From Pseudomonadota bacterium (lineage in GTDB: Bacteria > Pseudomonadota > Gammaproteobacteria > Burkholderiales > Ferrovaceae): a DNA stretch of 64,000 nt. The position numbers and the translations under genes are program-made. Positions 38,751 to 48,551 of this stretch are shown here, in pieces. Within the stretch, counting starts at the first letter, position 1, and every line of letters begins with the position of its first letter. The notes beneath the pieces were generated by a model, which did not search any database, was not told where the DNA came from, and saw only the letters and a list, made by a program, of their open reading frames with translations. The DNA lies in the NCBI GenBank assembly GCA_021832305.1, contig JAKBLB010000005.1, forward strand, positions 1 to 64,000, in the 5' to 3' direction.

Positions 38751-39731
38751 TCAGGGAATGGAACGCCCGATCCGGTGGAGATCCTGGAAGTTCATCCACA
38801 CCAGTACAGCCTTGCCCACAATATTTTCATCCGGAACAAAGCCCCAGTAGCGACTGTCTGAACTGCGGTCACGGTTATCCCCCATCACGAAATAATGCCC
38901 CTGGGGAACCTTGCAGGTAAATCCTTCGTCTCCATACACACAAGCCGAACGGAAGGGGAAATTACGAACTTCGGCGAGAAATACGGGAACTTGTCCGTCA
39001 AGGGTAATCATTTCATGGAGATGGGTCCCCAGCCGCTCAGAGTAATGATTGAATGTCGCATAGGTCAGAGGTTGATCCACATCCCCAAAGTTCCCGTCAT
39101 GGAGGGTGGGAACTTCCTGACCATTGATGATCAGACGCTTGTTGACATAGGTCACCACGTCACCCGGCAATCCCACAACCCGCTTGATATAGTTGGTGGA
39201 AGGATCCTTCGGATATTTGAAGACCATGACGTCGCCGCGTTGCGGTTGGTGCACCGGAATGAATACCCGATTGGTGATGGGCAGGCGCAAACCGTAATCA
39301 AACTTGTTGACAAGGATAAAATCGCCGATGCGTAGCGTGGGAATCATGGACCCCGAGGGAATCTTGAACGGTTCGAATAGAAAAGATCGAACCACGAATA
39401 CCGCCAGAATGACAGGAAAAAAACTTTTTGAAATTTCCAACCAAGGGGCATCCTGATGAGCTTCCATTCGCCCCCCCCGGCGCCAGCGCCACCTGTCCCA
39501 ACCCACCACCAGGCCCGTCAGAATGCTGGCGGACAGAAGAATTTCTGAAAACCCGGTGATCTTGAGCAAGAGGCCAAACCCGCACACGAATAAGAGCAAC
39601 CATGCTCCTTGAATCAGATTGTTCAGAGCCAAACTCGAAGGGGCCTGACGCCGACGCGCCAATAAATCCCACCCCACCACAGGTACGGACAGAATGAGGC
39701 CCGCAATCCCCCAATAAAACAGATCCATCAC
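38751..39731 (-). CDS. lepB: Signal peptidase I
   Basis: [60 protein letters not shown]. Confidence 0.95.
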   Translation of the reverse strand: MMDLFYWGIAGLILSVPVVGWDLLARRRQAPSSLALNNLIQGAWLLLFVCGFGLLLKITGFSEILLSASILTGLVVGWDRWRWRRGGRMEAHQDAPWLEISKSFFPVILAVFVVRSFLFEPFKIPSGSMIPTLRIGDFILVNKFDYGLRLPITNRVFIPVHQPQRGDVMVFKYPKDPSTNYIKRVVGLPGDVVTYVNKRLIINGQEVPTLHDGNFGDVDQPLTYATFNHYSERLGTHLHEMITLDGQVPVFLAEVRNFPFRSACVYGDEGFTCKVPQGHYFVMGDNRDRSSDSRYWGFVPDENIVGKAVLVWMNFQDLHRIGRSIP

Positions 39732-41521
39732 TTATTCTCCACTTGCAGGATGGCCAGAAAGGCTTCCTGAGGAATTTCCACACTGCCGACCTGTTTCATA
39801 CGCTTCTTCCCGGCTTTTTGCTTTTCCAGTAACTTTCGTTTGCGCGAAATATCGCCCCCATAGCATTTGGCCAACACATTCTTGCGCAGGGCCTTGACGT
39901 TCTCGCGCGCGATGATGTGGGCCCCGATGGTTGCCTGTACGGCCACATCGAACATTTGTCGAGGGATCAACTCGCGCATCTTGGCCACTAATTCCCGCCC
40001 ACGGTACTGGCTGTTGGCCCGGTGAACCACCAGAGACAAAGCGTCCACCCGTTCCCCATTGATGAGGATATCCAGTTTGACCAGATCAGCTGCACGGAAC
40101 GTCTTGAATTCATAATCCATGGAGGCATAGCCACGGCTGACGGATTTGAGTCGATCAAAAAAGTCCATGACTACCTCATTCAGAGGCAACTCGTAAGTAA
40201 GGACCACCTGCCGGCCCAAGTATTGCATGTCCACCTGAACGCCACGTTTCAGATTACACAGGGTGATCACCGGTCCCACATAGTCTTGAGGCAACAACAT
40301 GGTGGCCGTGATGATGGGTTCCCGAATTTCGGCGATTTTGGAGGGATCGGGCAAACGCGCCGGGTTCTCTATTTCCATCAGGGTCCCATCCTGCAACACC
40401 ACTTCATAAACCACGGTGGGTGCTGTGGTGATGAGATCCATATCATATTCGCGCTCCAATCGCTCCTGAACGATTTCCATATGGAGCAAGCCCAGATAGC
40501 CACAACGAAATCCGAATCCCAGAGCTTGTGAGGTTTCCGGTTCGAAGTGAAGCGATGAATCGTTCAAGCGAAGCTTTTCGAGTGCATCACGGAGTGCGTC
40601 GTACTGGTTTGTCTCTACCGGATAGAGGCCGGCAAACACCTGTGGCTTGATTTCTTTAAAGCCAGGCAAGGCGGTTTCTGCCGGACGCAGCGCCAGAGTG
40701 AGGGTATCTCCAACCCGCGCAGCCTGTAATTCCCGAATGCCTGCAATGACAAACCCCACCTCTCCCGCACTCAGGGATTCTCGAGACAATGATTTGGGTG
40801 TGAATACCCCGACCTGCTCACACAGATGAGTCGAGTGCGTGGACATCAGGAGTATCTTGTCGCGCGGACGCAACTTTCCTTCCATCACCCGCACCAGCAT
40901 CACCACCCCGACATAATTATCAAACCAGGAGTCGATGATGAGGGCTTTGAGCGGGGCGTCCACGGAACCCTGCGGCGCAGGAATGCGCGCAATGACGGCT
41001 TCCAGCACCTCCTCCACGCCAACACCGGTCTTGGCGCTGATCTGCAGGGCATTGGTCGCCGGAATGCCGATGATGTCCTCGATTTCCGCCATCACCCGCT
41101 CGGGTTCGGCAGAGGGTAAATCGATTTTATTGAGCACTGGAAAAACTTCCACACCCTGCTCGATGGCGGTATAGCAATTAGCAACGGTCTGGGCTTCCAC
41201 TCCCTGAGAGGCGTCCACCACCAGGATGGCCCCTTCACAAGCCGCCAGGGAACGCGATACTTCATAGGAAAAATCCACGTGCCCCGGAGTATCGATCAGG
41301 TTGAGGTGATAGATCTGACCGTCCTTGGCCTTGTACTCGAGTGCGGCAGTCTGGGCCTTGATCGTGATGCCGCGCTCTCGTTCCAGATCCATGCTGTCAA
41401 GGACCTGGGCCTCCATTTCACGCGCCGACAAACCACCGCACAACTGGATCAATCGGTCTGCCAGAGTGGACTTGCCGTGATCGATGTGGGCAATGATAGA
41501 AAAATTTCGAATCAATGACAT
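39728..41521 (-). CDS. lepA: Elongation factor 4 (LepA)
   Basis: [29 protein letters not shown]-track start 41551 lies inside a hairpin, MSLIR with upstream AGGAAG preferred. Confidence 0.96.
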   Translation of the reverse strand: MSLIRNFSIIAHIDHGKSTLADRLIQLCGGLSAREMEAQVLDSMDLERERGITIKAQTAALEYKAKDGQIYHLNLIDTPGHVDFSYEVSRSLAACEGAILVVDASQGVEAQTVANCYTAIEQGVEVFPVLNKIDLPSAEPERVMAEIEDIIGIPATNALQISAKTGVGVEEVLEAVIARIPAPQGSVDAPLKALIIDSWFDNYVGVVMLVRVMEGKLRPRDKILLMSTHSTHLCEQVGVFTPKSLSRESLSAGEVGFVIAGIRELQAARVGDTLTLALRPAETALPGFKEIKPQVFAGLYPVETNQYDALRDALEKLRLNDSSLHFEPETSQALGFGFRCGYLGLLHMEIVQERLEREYDMDLITTAPTVVYEVVLQDGTLMEIENPARLPDPSKIAEIREPIITATMLLPQDYVGPVITLCNLKRGVQVDMQYLGRQVVLTYELPLNEVVMDFFDRLKSVSRGYASMDYEFKTFRAADLVKLDILINGERVDALSLVVHRANSQYRGRELVAKMRELIPRQMFDVAVQATIGAHIIARENVKALRKNVLAKCYGGDISRKRKLLEKQKAGKKRMKQVGSVEIPQEAFLAILQVENK

Positions 41522-41537
41522 CCTGCTTCCTGTGTAG

Positions 41538-41565
41538 ACAAAAAAGGGCATCCAGCGATGCCCTT
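41538..41565 (-). terminator. Intrinsic terminator between degQ and lepA, possible lepA attenuator
   Basis: Minus strand AAGGGCATC-GCTG-GATGCCCTT (9-bp perfect stem, 4-nt loop) running into a T-tract, about 20 nt before the lepA ATG. Confidence 0.85.
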
Positions 41566-41604
41566 CCGGGGAAGGAGCGCTGGAGCAGCGCCCACAGACC
41601 CGCT

Positions 41605-41632
41605 ATTCTAGCCTAAAATCCAGAATAGTCAT
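41605..41632 (-). promoter_or_regulatory. Candidate promoter for lepA upstream of the terminator
   Basis: Minus strand ATGACT-N16-TAGAAT. Confidence 0.4.
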
Positions 41633-41643
41633 ACTGTTAGAAC

Positions 41644-43029
41644 TCACTGCAGGAGAAGAGTGATGAATTCTGGCGGACTATCTCCCCGTTTGACGAGCAA
41701 TGCCACACGCACCGGCCCCTTGAGTTTTTCCACCAACCGGTTGAATTCCCGGACTGAATGGCACTCATTGTTATTCATCGAAAGAATCTGGTCGCCCTGC
41801 TCCAACCCTACCTGCGCCGCTTCGCCTCGAACTCCCGTAATGATGACGCCCTCCTGTCCCTCTCCCGGATCCGCCACTGCCAGACCCAATCGGGCTGCCG
41901 GGCCAGCGGGGACACCCCCATGGATCGCCCTTCCGCCTTCGGCCTGAGCGATTTTTTCGGCGGGCATATTCCCCACCGATACGGACAGTGAATGCTCAGC
42001 ACCCTTACGCCAGATCACTGTAGAAACTTCGGAACCGGATTTGATCGCACTGACGATGCGCGGCAGATCAGTTTGATTGCTCACCGTCTTGCCGTCGAAG
42101 CGAAGAATGATATCGCTGGGGCGAATGCCGGCCCGTTCTGCCGGAGATCCTTTCTGAACGGCCACCACCAGCGCGCCTTCGGCTTTAGGCAAACCGAAGG
42201 AGTCGGCCAGTTCCTTGGTCACTTCCTGAATGACGACCCCCAGCCAACCTCGGCTTACCTTGCCATGAAGGCGCAGTTGATCGGCAACCTGAAGGGCGAC
42301 ATCGATGGGAATGGCAAAAGACAATCCCATGTATCCCCCCGTCCGGCTGTATATCTGGGAATTGATGCCGATCACCTCCCCTTTCATATCAAAAAGAGGT
42401 CCCCCTGAATTACCGGGATTGATGGGCACATCTGTCTGGATGAACGGTACCAGGGTTTCCTGGGGCAGAGATCGTCCTTTGGCACTGATGATGCCCTTGG
42501 TCACGGTGCTCTCGAAACCAAAGGGAGAACCAATCGCCACCACCCACTCCCCAACCCGCGCTTTGGCAGGATCCCCGGCTTTGATAGTGGGCAAACCGGT
42601 GGCATCGATCTTGAGTAGAGCCACATCGGTCTTGGGATCGATACCGATGACTTTGGCCTTGAATTCACGTTTGTCGAGCAGTTTGACGGTCACTTCGTCT
42701 GCACCCTGGACCACATGGCCGTTGGTCAGGATGTAACCCTCCGGGCGAATAATGAAGCCGGACCCCATGGAACTGGATTCCATGCCCTGACCTTGAGGTC
42801 CCATTTCAGGCACGGGTATCCCAAAGTTACGGAAAAACTCGAGCATGGGATCGTGTTCAGGAATCCTTGAATTGGTTTCTCCTTCGGAATGTGCCTTGGT
42901 GATGGCGCTGATGTTGACCACCGTATTGGATTCATGGTCCACGATATCGGTAAAGTCAGGCAGGTTTTCAGCCTGCGCCAGTCCCGTACCCAACACCAGC
43001 AGTCCGAGCAGTAACAATCGTTTCATCAA
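41644..43029 (-). CDS. DegP/DegQ/MucD family periplasmic serine endoprotease
   Basis: GSGFIIRPEGYILTNGHVV, TDVALLKID, QTDVPINPGNSGGPLFD, two PDZ-like domains. Confidence 0.94.
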   Translation of the reverse strand: MMKRLLLLGLLVLGTGLAQAENLPDFTDIVDHESNTVVNISAITKAHSEGETNSRIPEHDPMLEFFRNFGIPVPEMGPQGQGMESSSMGSGFIIRPEGYILTNGHVVQGADEVTVKLLDKREFKAKVIGIDPKTDVALLKIDATGLPTIKAGDPAKARVGEWVVAIGSPFGFESTVTKGIISAKGRSLPQETLVPFIQTDVPINPGNSGGPLFDMKGEVIGINSQIYSRTGGYMGLSFAIPIDVALQVADQLRLHGKVSRGWLGVVIQEVTKELADSFGLPKAEGALVVAVQKGSPAERAGIRPSDIILRFDGKTVSNQTDLPRIVSAIKSGSEVSTVIWRKGAEHSLSVSVGNMPAEKIAQAEGGRAIHGGVPAGPAARLGLAVADPGEGQEGVIITGVRGEAAQVGLEQGDQILSMNNNECHSVREFNRLVEKLKGPVRVALLVKRGDSPPEFITLLLQ

Positions 43030-44015
43030 TGTGTTTCCTCCGTTATGGTCATGGATTGTCCTATGGCGGTGACAACCTCTTGAGGAATCTCACCTACCAC
43101 CACGATGCGGTGCTGCCCAACCGTCCCGGAATAATAACTCAGTGCACTGGACTGGAGTCGTGCCTGAACCGGACGAAAATCTTCCCCTTGTAATGGCTTG
43201 ATGAATATTGAAAATGAAGACAATCCATCAGAAAATACCAGATGTTCGAAGGGCGCTCCCGGCACCGACGCCGACTGGATGGACATCTGCAGCACTTGGC
43301 CAAAACCCGAGGGCAAAGCCGGGATGCTCCACTGATAGGACAGACGATCTACCACAGGGGGAGGGAAAAAAACTTTTTTCCAATGGTTTGACTCTGGATA
43401 AGTGGATTTCAGGAGTTCCGGCGAAGTGGAGTCACCCTCGGAAACTTCAGTGAAGAGCAATGTTTCCAGAGGTTCATGGTGTTGATCATAGGTCACCGCC
43501 TTGAGAATCAAATCCGTGTTCGCATCAGCACAAAACTCGTGATCGAAACGTTGACGGTCCCGTGCACGGAGCAAAATGCGCTGACAATCCCGTCCTGCCA
43601 CACGATTCATCCCGACCCTGGAAATCTCGTAAAACCGGAGGTATTGCTCATAGGGAACTTCTATCAAAGCGGGAAAAAGACGCCGAGTGTAGCCTTTCTC
43701 GATGCGAATCTTATGTTGTACCGGATAATAGCAACGTGTTTCCTTGCCGTCTCGGATGATCTCTCGAGGACGCCCGTCCAGTACCTCGATGCGGGTCACT
43801 TCCTCTCCGTGAATATGGGTATGCACGATCCTGGACGATTCCATTTCGCTGCCGCGCTGAACCACATAGGTACCACTGTAGGATTGATCATGAGCTGCAT
43901 GACTCAATTGACCGAGCAAAGAGAGAGGGTCACTGACAAACTCGGATCCTGCTTGTACCACCCCACAGACCAGCAGGCCGATGATGGGAACAATCCCTTT
44001 GCCGAATGCCTTCAT
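43026..44015 (-). CDS. rseB: Sigma-E factor regulatory protein RseB/MucB
   Basis: Signal peptide, YSGTYVVQRGSEMESSRIVH, position in rpoE operon. Confidence 0.88.
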   Translation of the reverse strand: MKAFGKGIVPIIGLLVCGVVQAGSEFVSDPLSLLGQLSHAAHDQSYSGTYVVQRGSEMESSRIVHTHIHGEEVTRIEVLDGRPREIIRDGKETRCYYPVQHKIRIEKGYTRRLFPALIEVPYEQYLRFYEISRVGMNRVAGRDCQRILLRARDRQRFDHEFCADANTDLILKAVTYDQHHEPLETLLFTEVSEGDSTSPELLKSTYPESNHWKKVFFPPPVVDRLSYQWSIPALPSGFGQVLQMSIQSASVPGAPFEHLVFSDGLSSFSIFIKPLQGEDFRPVQARLQSSALSYYSGTVGQHRIVVVGEIPQEVVTAIGQSMTITEETH

Positions 44016-44044
44016 GATCGAGAAACGCACCCTTCCCGCACCCA

Positions 44045-44563
44045 CTATCGTTGAGCAATCGTTTGTGGCGTGTAATCGACAGTTTGGAACTCGGACAGCG
44101 GAGAACCCTGCCGATGCAATGCGACGAAGGTCTGAATGTCCTTGTCAGAAACGCTGTTTTCAATCAAAGCAGGCGCGCTGGGTTCTTGTTGTGCGATAAC
44201 CGGGTTGGTCGGCAAACCCGGTCGGAGCAAGGCCGTAGTCAGGACCACAACAGCAATGGCAGCGGCCATGGCCAGCCAGCGTCGTTGAGTCACCCCATCC
44301 AGCGGAACGGAGCCCACGGATGATTTACCGGGCACCAGCACCGTCGGTTCATCCTTGAGGGCCTGGGCTACCCGACCATGCAGGTGTACCGGGGGCAACT
44401 GAGGATCACGCAATGTTTCACCAATCAAATGAAAAGCGTACCATGATTCCTGCAAGACTGGATCGCGGCGGCATCCCCCGAGTAACCGGGGCAACTTCTC
44501 GTCGTCCAACTCTCCATCCATGGCAGCGGACAGGCGCTCCAGTTCCATATCTTCCATTACCAT
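44045..44563 (-). CDS. rseA: Anti-sigma-E factor RseA/MucA
   Basis: LSAAMDGELDDEKLPRLL...DPVLQESWYAFHLIGETLRD plus central TM; directly after rpoE. Confidence 0.88.
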   Translation of the reverse strand: MVMEDMELERLSAAMDGELDDEKLPRLLGGCRRDPVLQESWYAFHLIGETLRDPQLPPVHLHGRVAQALKDEPTVLVPGKSSVGSVPLDGVTQRRWLAMAAAIAVVVLTTALLRPGLPTNPVIAQQEPSAPALIENSVSDKDIQTFVALHRQGSPLSEFQTVDYTPQTIAQR

Positions 44564-45294
44564 CTTTTGCTCCCCAAAACCTCCAGCAAGGGTTTCAATT
44601 TATGCGAAATGGCTTCCCGGGCCCGAAATATGCGGGAACGCACCGTTCCAATCGGGCAATTCATCATGGTTGCAATGTCTTCATAGGACAGACCTTCGAT
44701 TTCCCTCAAGCGAATGGCTGTTTTCAACTCCTCCGGAAGTGCTTCCATACTGTCGTTGACGGTGCGCGCCAATTCGCGGCTCAATAACTCCGCTTCCGGA
44801 GTATTCACGTCCTGAAGAAGATCATTGCCCTCATAGTATTCGGCTTCTTCCACCCCGATGGACGAGGGCATGCGACGCCCCTGATTCATGAGAAAGTTTT
44901 TTGCCGTATTGACACCGATACGGTAAAGCCAGGTATAGAAAGCCGAGTCCCCACGGAAAGAGCCCAATGCGCGGTAGGCCTTGATAAAGGCATCTTGCGT
45001 CACGTCTTCCGCCTCGGCCGGATCACGAACCAACCGTCCTATCAGGCGGAGCAACTTGCGTTGATACTTGATGACCAACAATTCAAAAGCCAGTTTATCC
45101 CCATGCTGAGCCCGTTCCACCAACTGCTGGTCAATTTCCCTTTCCGTGGCCGTGGGTACCGGAATCATGGGTTCCTGAACCTCGGGCGATCCTGTAGAGG
45201 CCTGCCCAGTCATGTGGGAAGCCAGGGATAACACGCGCGTAGACGTTTGGGGCATGGGATCATCCTTGTTGTCGTTTTCCATCCTGTCATTCAT
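44557..45294 (-). CDS. rpoE: RNA polymerase sigma-E factor (AlgU/RpoE)
   Basis: LVERAQHGDKLAFELLVIKYQRKLLRLIGRLVRDPAEAEDVTQDAFIKAYRAL, LREIEGLSYEDIATMMNCPIGTVRSRIFRAREAI; exact start uncertain. Confidence 0.93.
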   Translation of the reverse strand: MNDRMENDNKDDPMPQTSTRVLSLASHMTGQASTGSPEVQEPMIPVPTATEREIDQQLVERAQHGDKLAFELLVIKYQRKLLRLIGRLVRDPAEAEDVTQDAFIKAYRALGSFRGDSAFYTWLYRIGVNTAKNFLMNQGRRMPSSIGVEEAEYYEGNDLLQDVNTPEAELLSRELARTVNDSMEALPEELKTAIRLREIEGLSYEDIATMMNCPIGTVRSRIFRAREAISHKLKPLLEVLGSKRW

Positions 45295-45366
45295 GGACCA
45301 TTTCCTTCTCCTATTGGTTCCCCAAGTGTGGGTATAATTACTCCCTTTATTCCTCTGCCGTGATCC

Positions 45367-47004
45367 ATGACCCAAAGGGACAGTCTAACGTATGACGTGG
45401 TAGTTGTGGGCGCAGGGCCGGCCGGATTGGGCTGTGCCATCCGCTTGAAGCAACTTTCCCTGAGTCAGGGCCAGGAACTCTCCGTGTGCGTCCTGGAAAA
45501 AGGCGCCGAAGTGGGCGCCCATATCCTCTCTGGTGCCGTCATGGAACCTCGTGCCCTCAGCGAACTCTTTCCCGACTGGAAACAACGCGGCGCCCCTCTG
45601 ATCACCGCCGTCACGGAAGACCAATTTTTATTCCTGACCCAACATCGTGCCTGGCGTCTTCCCACTCCGCCACAACTCCACAATGCGGGTAACTACATCG
45701 TCAGTTTGGGGGAGGTATGCAAATGGCTGGCCCTTCAAGCCGAAGCCTTGGGCGTGGAAATCTACCCCGGATTTGCAGCCACTGACGTGTTGCTGGGAGC
45801 CGAGGGAGAAGTTCAGGGGATATTGACGGGTGATGTGGGACGCTTCAAGGATGGTCAACCCGGCCCCCGCTTTCAACCCGGAATGGAGTTGCGAGCTCGA
45901 CAAACCGTGATTGCAGAGGGGTGCCGAGGGTCTCTGGCTCGCCAGTTGAATGAACGCTTTTCCCTATCTGCAAACTCTCAACCCCAAACCTATGGTCTGG
46001 GGCTCAAGGAAATCTGGGAAGTGGACTCTCCTTCATACCGTCCCGGGCAGGTCACCCATACGGTTGGTTGGCCCCTCGATGCGAATACCTACGGCGGGTC
46101 CTGGGTCTATCACCTGGATGAACACCGGGTATCCGTCGGATTCGTGGTGGGGCTGGATTATACAAACCCTTACCTCAGTCCCTTCGAGGAATTCCAGCGT
46201 TTCAAAACCCACCCTGCCCTGAGCGCCTTGTTTGCAGGGGGGCGGCGGATTGCTTATGGGGCCCGCGCCCTGAATGAAGGAGGTTGGCAGTCCATTCCCC
46301 GGCTCAGTTTCCCGGGCGGCATTCTGATCGGAGACAGTGCGGGGTTTCTCAACGTCGGCAAGATCAAAGGCAGTCACACGGCCCTCAAATCAGGCATGAT
46401 CGCTGCAGAGTCCCTGTACGCACATCTGAATGCTACCGCGCAAGTGTCGGAATGCACCCTTTATGAACCGGCCTTGCGCACCTCCTGGGTCGGTCAGGAA
46501 CTGCAAGCCGTACGCAACCTGCGTCCCGGTTTTCGCTGGGGACTGATTCCCGGCTTACTCCATGCGGCGCTGGATACCTGGCTTTGGCGAGGCCGTGCCC
46601 CCTGGACACTTGCTCATGCCCATGCCGACCATCAGACCCTCCGCCCTGCCAATCTCTGCACGCCGATCGCTTATCCCAAACCCGATGGAAAACTGACCTT
46701 TGATCGGCTCTCTTCGGTATTTCTGGCGCAAACCACCCATGAAGAAACCCAGCCAGATCACCTGATCCTGGCTGACCCAAAAATGGCCCTCACCGTCAAC
46801 TGGGAGATCTATCGCTCGCCGGAAACCCGCTATTGCCCTGCTGGGGTTTACGAGATCATAAACTCGAATACCCCGGAACGACACCTGAAAATCAATGCGG
46901 CCAACTGTATCCACTGCAAGACCTGCGATATCAAAGACCCCCAGCAGAATATCCGCTGGGTTCCTCCGGAAGGAGGAAGCGGTCCCCAATACTCCAACCT
47001 TTAG
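45367..47004 (+). CDS. Electron transfer flavoprotein-ubiquinone oxidoreductase
   Basis: VVVGAGPAGLGCAIRLKQL, EKGAEVGAHILSGAVMEPRAL, GDSAGFLNVGKIKGSHTALKSG, NCIHCKTCDIKDPQQNI (4Fe-4S). Confidence 0.95.
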   Translation: MTQRDSLTYDVVVVGAGPAGLGCAIRLKQLSLSQGQELSVCVLEKGAEVGAHILSGAVMEPRALSELFPDWKQRGAPLITAVTEDQFLFLTQHRAWRLPTPPQLHNAGNYIVSLGEVCKWLALQAEALGVEIYPGFAATDVLLGAEGEVQGILTGDVGRFKDGQPGPRFQPGMELRARQTVIAEGCRGSLARQLNERFSLSANSQPQTYGLGLKEIWEVDSPSYRPGQVTHTVGWPLDANTYGGSWVYHLDEHRVSVGFVVGLDYTNPYLSPFEEFQRFKTHPALSALFAGGRRIAYGARALNEGGWQSIPRLSFPGGILIGDSAGFLNVGKIKGSHTALKSGMIAAESLYAHLNATAQVSECTLYEPALRTSWVGQELQAVRNLRPGFRWGLIPGLLHAALDTWLWRGRAPWTLAHAHADHQTLRPANLCTPIAYPKPDGKLTFDRLSSVFLAQTTHEETQPDHLILADPKMALTVNWEIYRSPETRYCPAGVYEIINSNTPERHLKINAANCIHCKTCDIKDPQQNIRWVPPEGGSGPQYSNL

Positions 47005-47624
47005 GACAAGCGTGCAGTGACCACGCCCAAGGTGATCGCTGCGCCGGTACTGGCTGCCTCTTCGGCCGCCCGTACCTCCTCCAAGGCGGCATCGACGAAA
47101 GTCTGGTCCTTGATGGCAGGCACGTTGATCTGAACATTGAGAATGGCGCTGCGCAGAGCAGCCAGCAGCGCATGAACCGCCACCCCACTGTCACTGAGAA
47201 CATTGCGATGTCCCTGCTCGGCCGAGCGGTGCGCCACAGCAAGACCATGCAAACAGGCACGAATACAGGACAGAGGCACTTCCGTCGCATTCTGATACCC
47301 TTGCTGAATGATGGCTGCACGACGATCGATGGCCTCCATACTATCCTTGGGTAATTTGAAAGCGCTCATCAGCCCATCAAAAGCCACGGCATCGGCGCTG
47401 ATCATGGCAGTGAATTCCTGACGCAATGCTTCAGCCTCCATGATTTGCCGTTCCATTTCCGGAATCAGCGTGTCCTGTCCTTTTTTGCCCGCTGTGACGC
47501 GGGCCACCATGGCAATCAGGCTGGCGCCCATGGCGCCCATCAAGGCCGCAGCCCCTCCTCCCCCAGGAGTCGGTGTTGCACTGGCCAGTTCTTCCAAAAA
47601 ATCTGCAATGGGTTGAGTCGTCAT
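47001..47624 (-). CDS. fchA: Methenyltetrahydrofolate cyclohydrolase (FchA/cyclodeaminase family)
   Basis: IADFLEELASATPTPGGGGAAALMGAMGASLIAMVARVTAGKK; start MTTQPIAD at 47624. Confidence 0.85.
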   Translation of the reverse strand: MTTQPIADFLEELASATPTPGGGGAAALMGAMGASLIAMVARVTAGKKGQDTLIPEMERQIMEAEALRQEFTAMISADAVAFDGLMSAFKLPKDSMEAIDRRAAIIQQGYQNATEVPLSCIRACLHGLAVAHRSAEQGHRNVLSDSGVAVHALLAALRSAILNVQINVPAIKDQTFVDAALEEVRAAEEAASTGAAITLGVVTARLS

Positions 47625-47673
47625 CGTTACTCCTGAAATTGGTACTTCCCGCTCATGCGAGAAACAAAGGTTC

Positions 47674-48543
47674 TTAAAGAGGAGCGGCCACCAAGGTACA
47701 GGCCCGCTCGAAAATCGCTTCTGCATCCAGCACCAGATCGTTGCTGTCGAACAAGCGTCCGATGCATTCCCGATGCAGGGTCAATTTTAGGGCTCCGAAG
47801 CCCAGGGGACCAAAACAGAGGACTCCATGGCGCAGAGTGGCCCGGTCTGTCATATCGATCCCGCCAATGCCCACAGGTGGAGAAGCATTGGCATCGGCGA
47901 TCAGTTCCAGCCCGGTTGTCTGCGCCCACTGGTTTTCCTCCAGCATGGTCACGCCGGAGGCCCCAGTAGAAACCACGATTTCCTTGCCTTGAATACACTG
48001 CCCGCGACTTTCCAGATCGGGAGCAGCTGCAGCAGTGAGCCTCGATCCAAAACGTCGGTTGAGGTAGGCACAAACTTGCTGAGTCCGTTCCAGTTGACGG
48101 CCCGTCACGGTCACCTCGGCCCCTGCTCGACCCAGCATGATGGCAACCCGTTGTCCCACCGGCCCGGTGCCCCCAAGCACGATCGCCTGTTTGCCCACGA
48201 CCGAACGCCCTTGAGTCAGCCAGGCCACACAAGCCGCTGCCGTCGTATTGGCGCCATTACTGTCGAGCATCAGGGAAACCCGAAACTTGCCGAAGAATTT
48301 GTTCTGGATAGCCGCCAGGAGAGATTCGCCAGCCACCAGATCACTCCCGCCCACGAATATGGCCGTATTTTTTTTATCCTTGGGCGCACGGGTAAAAATG
48401 GCCCCTTCCACCAGGGGACCGACATTGTTGGGAGTGATTCCGCCGTAGGGAATTACCTGATCGGCACCGCCGTCATGAGCAACCACGTTGTCGAAAATGG
48501 ACGGCAGGAGGTCCGTATCCAACTGATAAAGCAATTTTTTCAT
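47674..48543 (-). CDS. mtdA: Methylene-H4F/H4MPT dehydrogenase, MtdA type
   Basis: KKLLYQLDTDLLPSIFDNVVAHDGGADQVIPYGGITPNNVGPLVEGAIFTRAPKDKKNTAIFVGGSDLVAGE...SNGANTTAAA; closely parallels methylotroph MtdA. Confidence 0.87.
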   Translation of the reverse strand: MKKLLYQLDTDLLPSIFDNVVAHDGGADQVIPYGGITPNNVGPLVEGAIFTRAPKDKKNTAIFVGGSDLVAGESLLAAIQNKFFGKFRVSLMLDSNGANTTAAACVAWLTQGRSVVGKQAIVLGGTGPVGQRVAIMLGRAGAEVTVTGRQLERTQQVCAYLNRRFGSRLTAAAAPDLESRGQCIQGKEIVVSTGASGVTMLEENQWAQTTGLELIADANASPPVGIGGIDMTDRATLRHGVLCFGPLGFGALKLTLHRECIGRLFDSNDLVLDAEAIFERACTLVAAPL

Positions 48544-48551
48544 CATATTCC

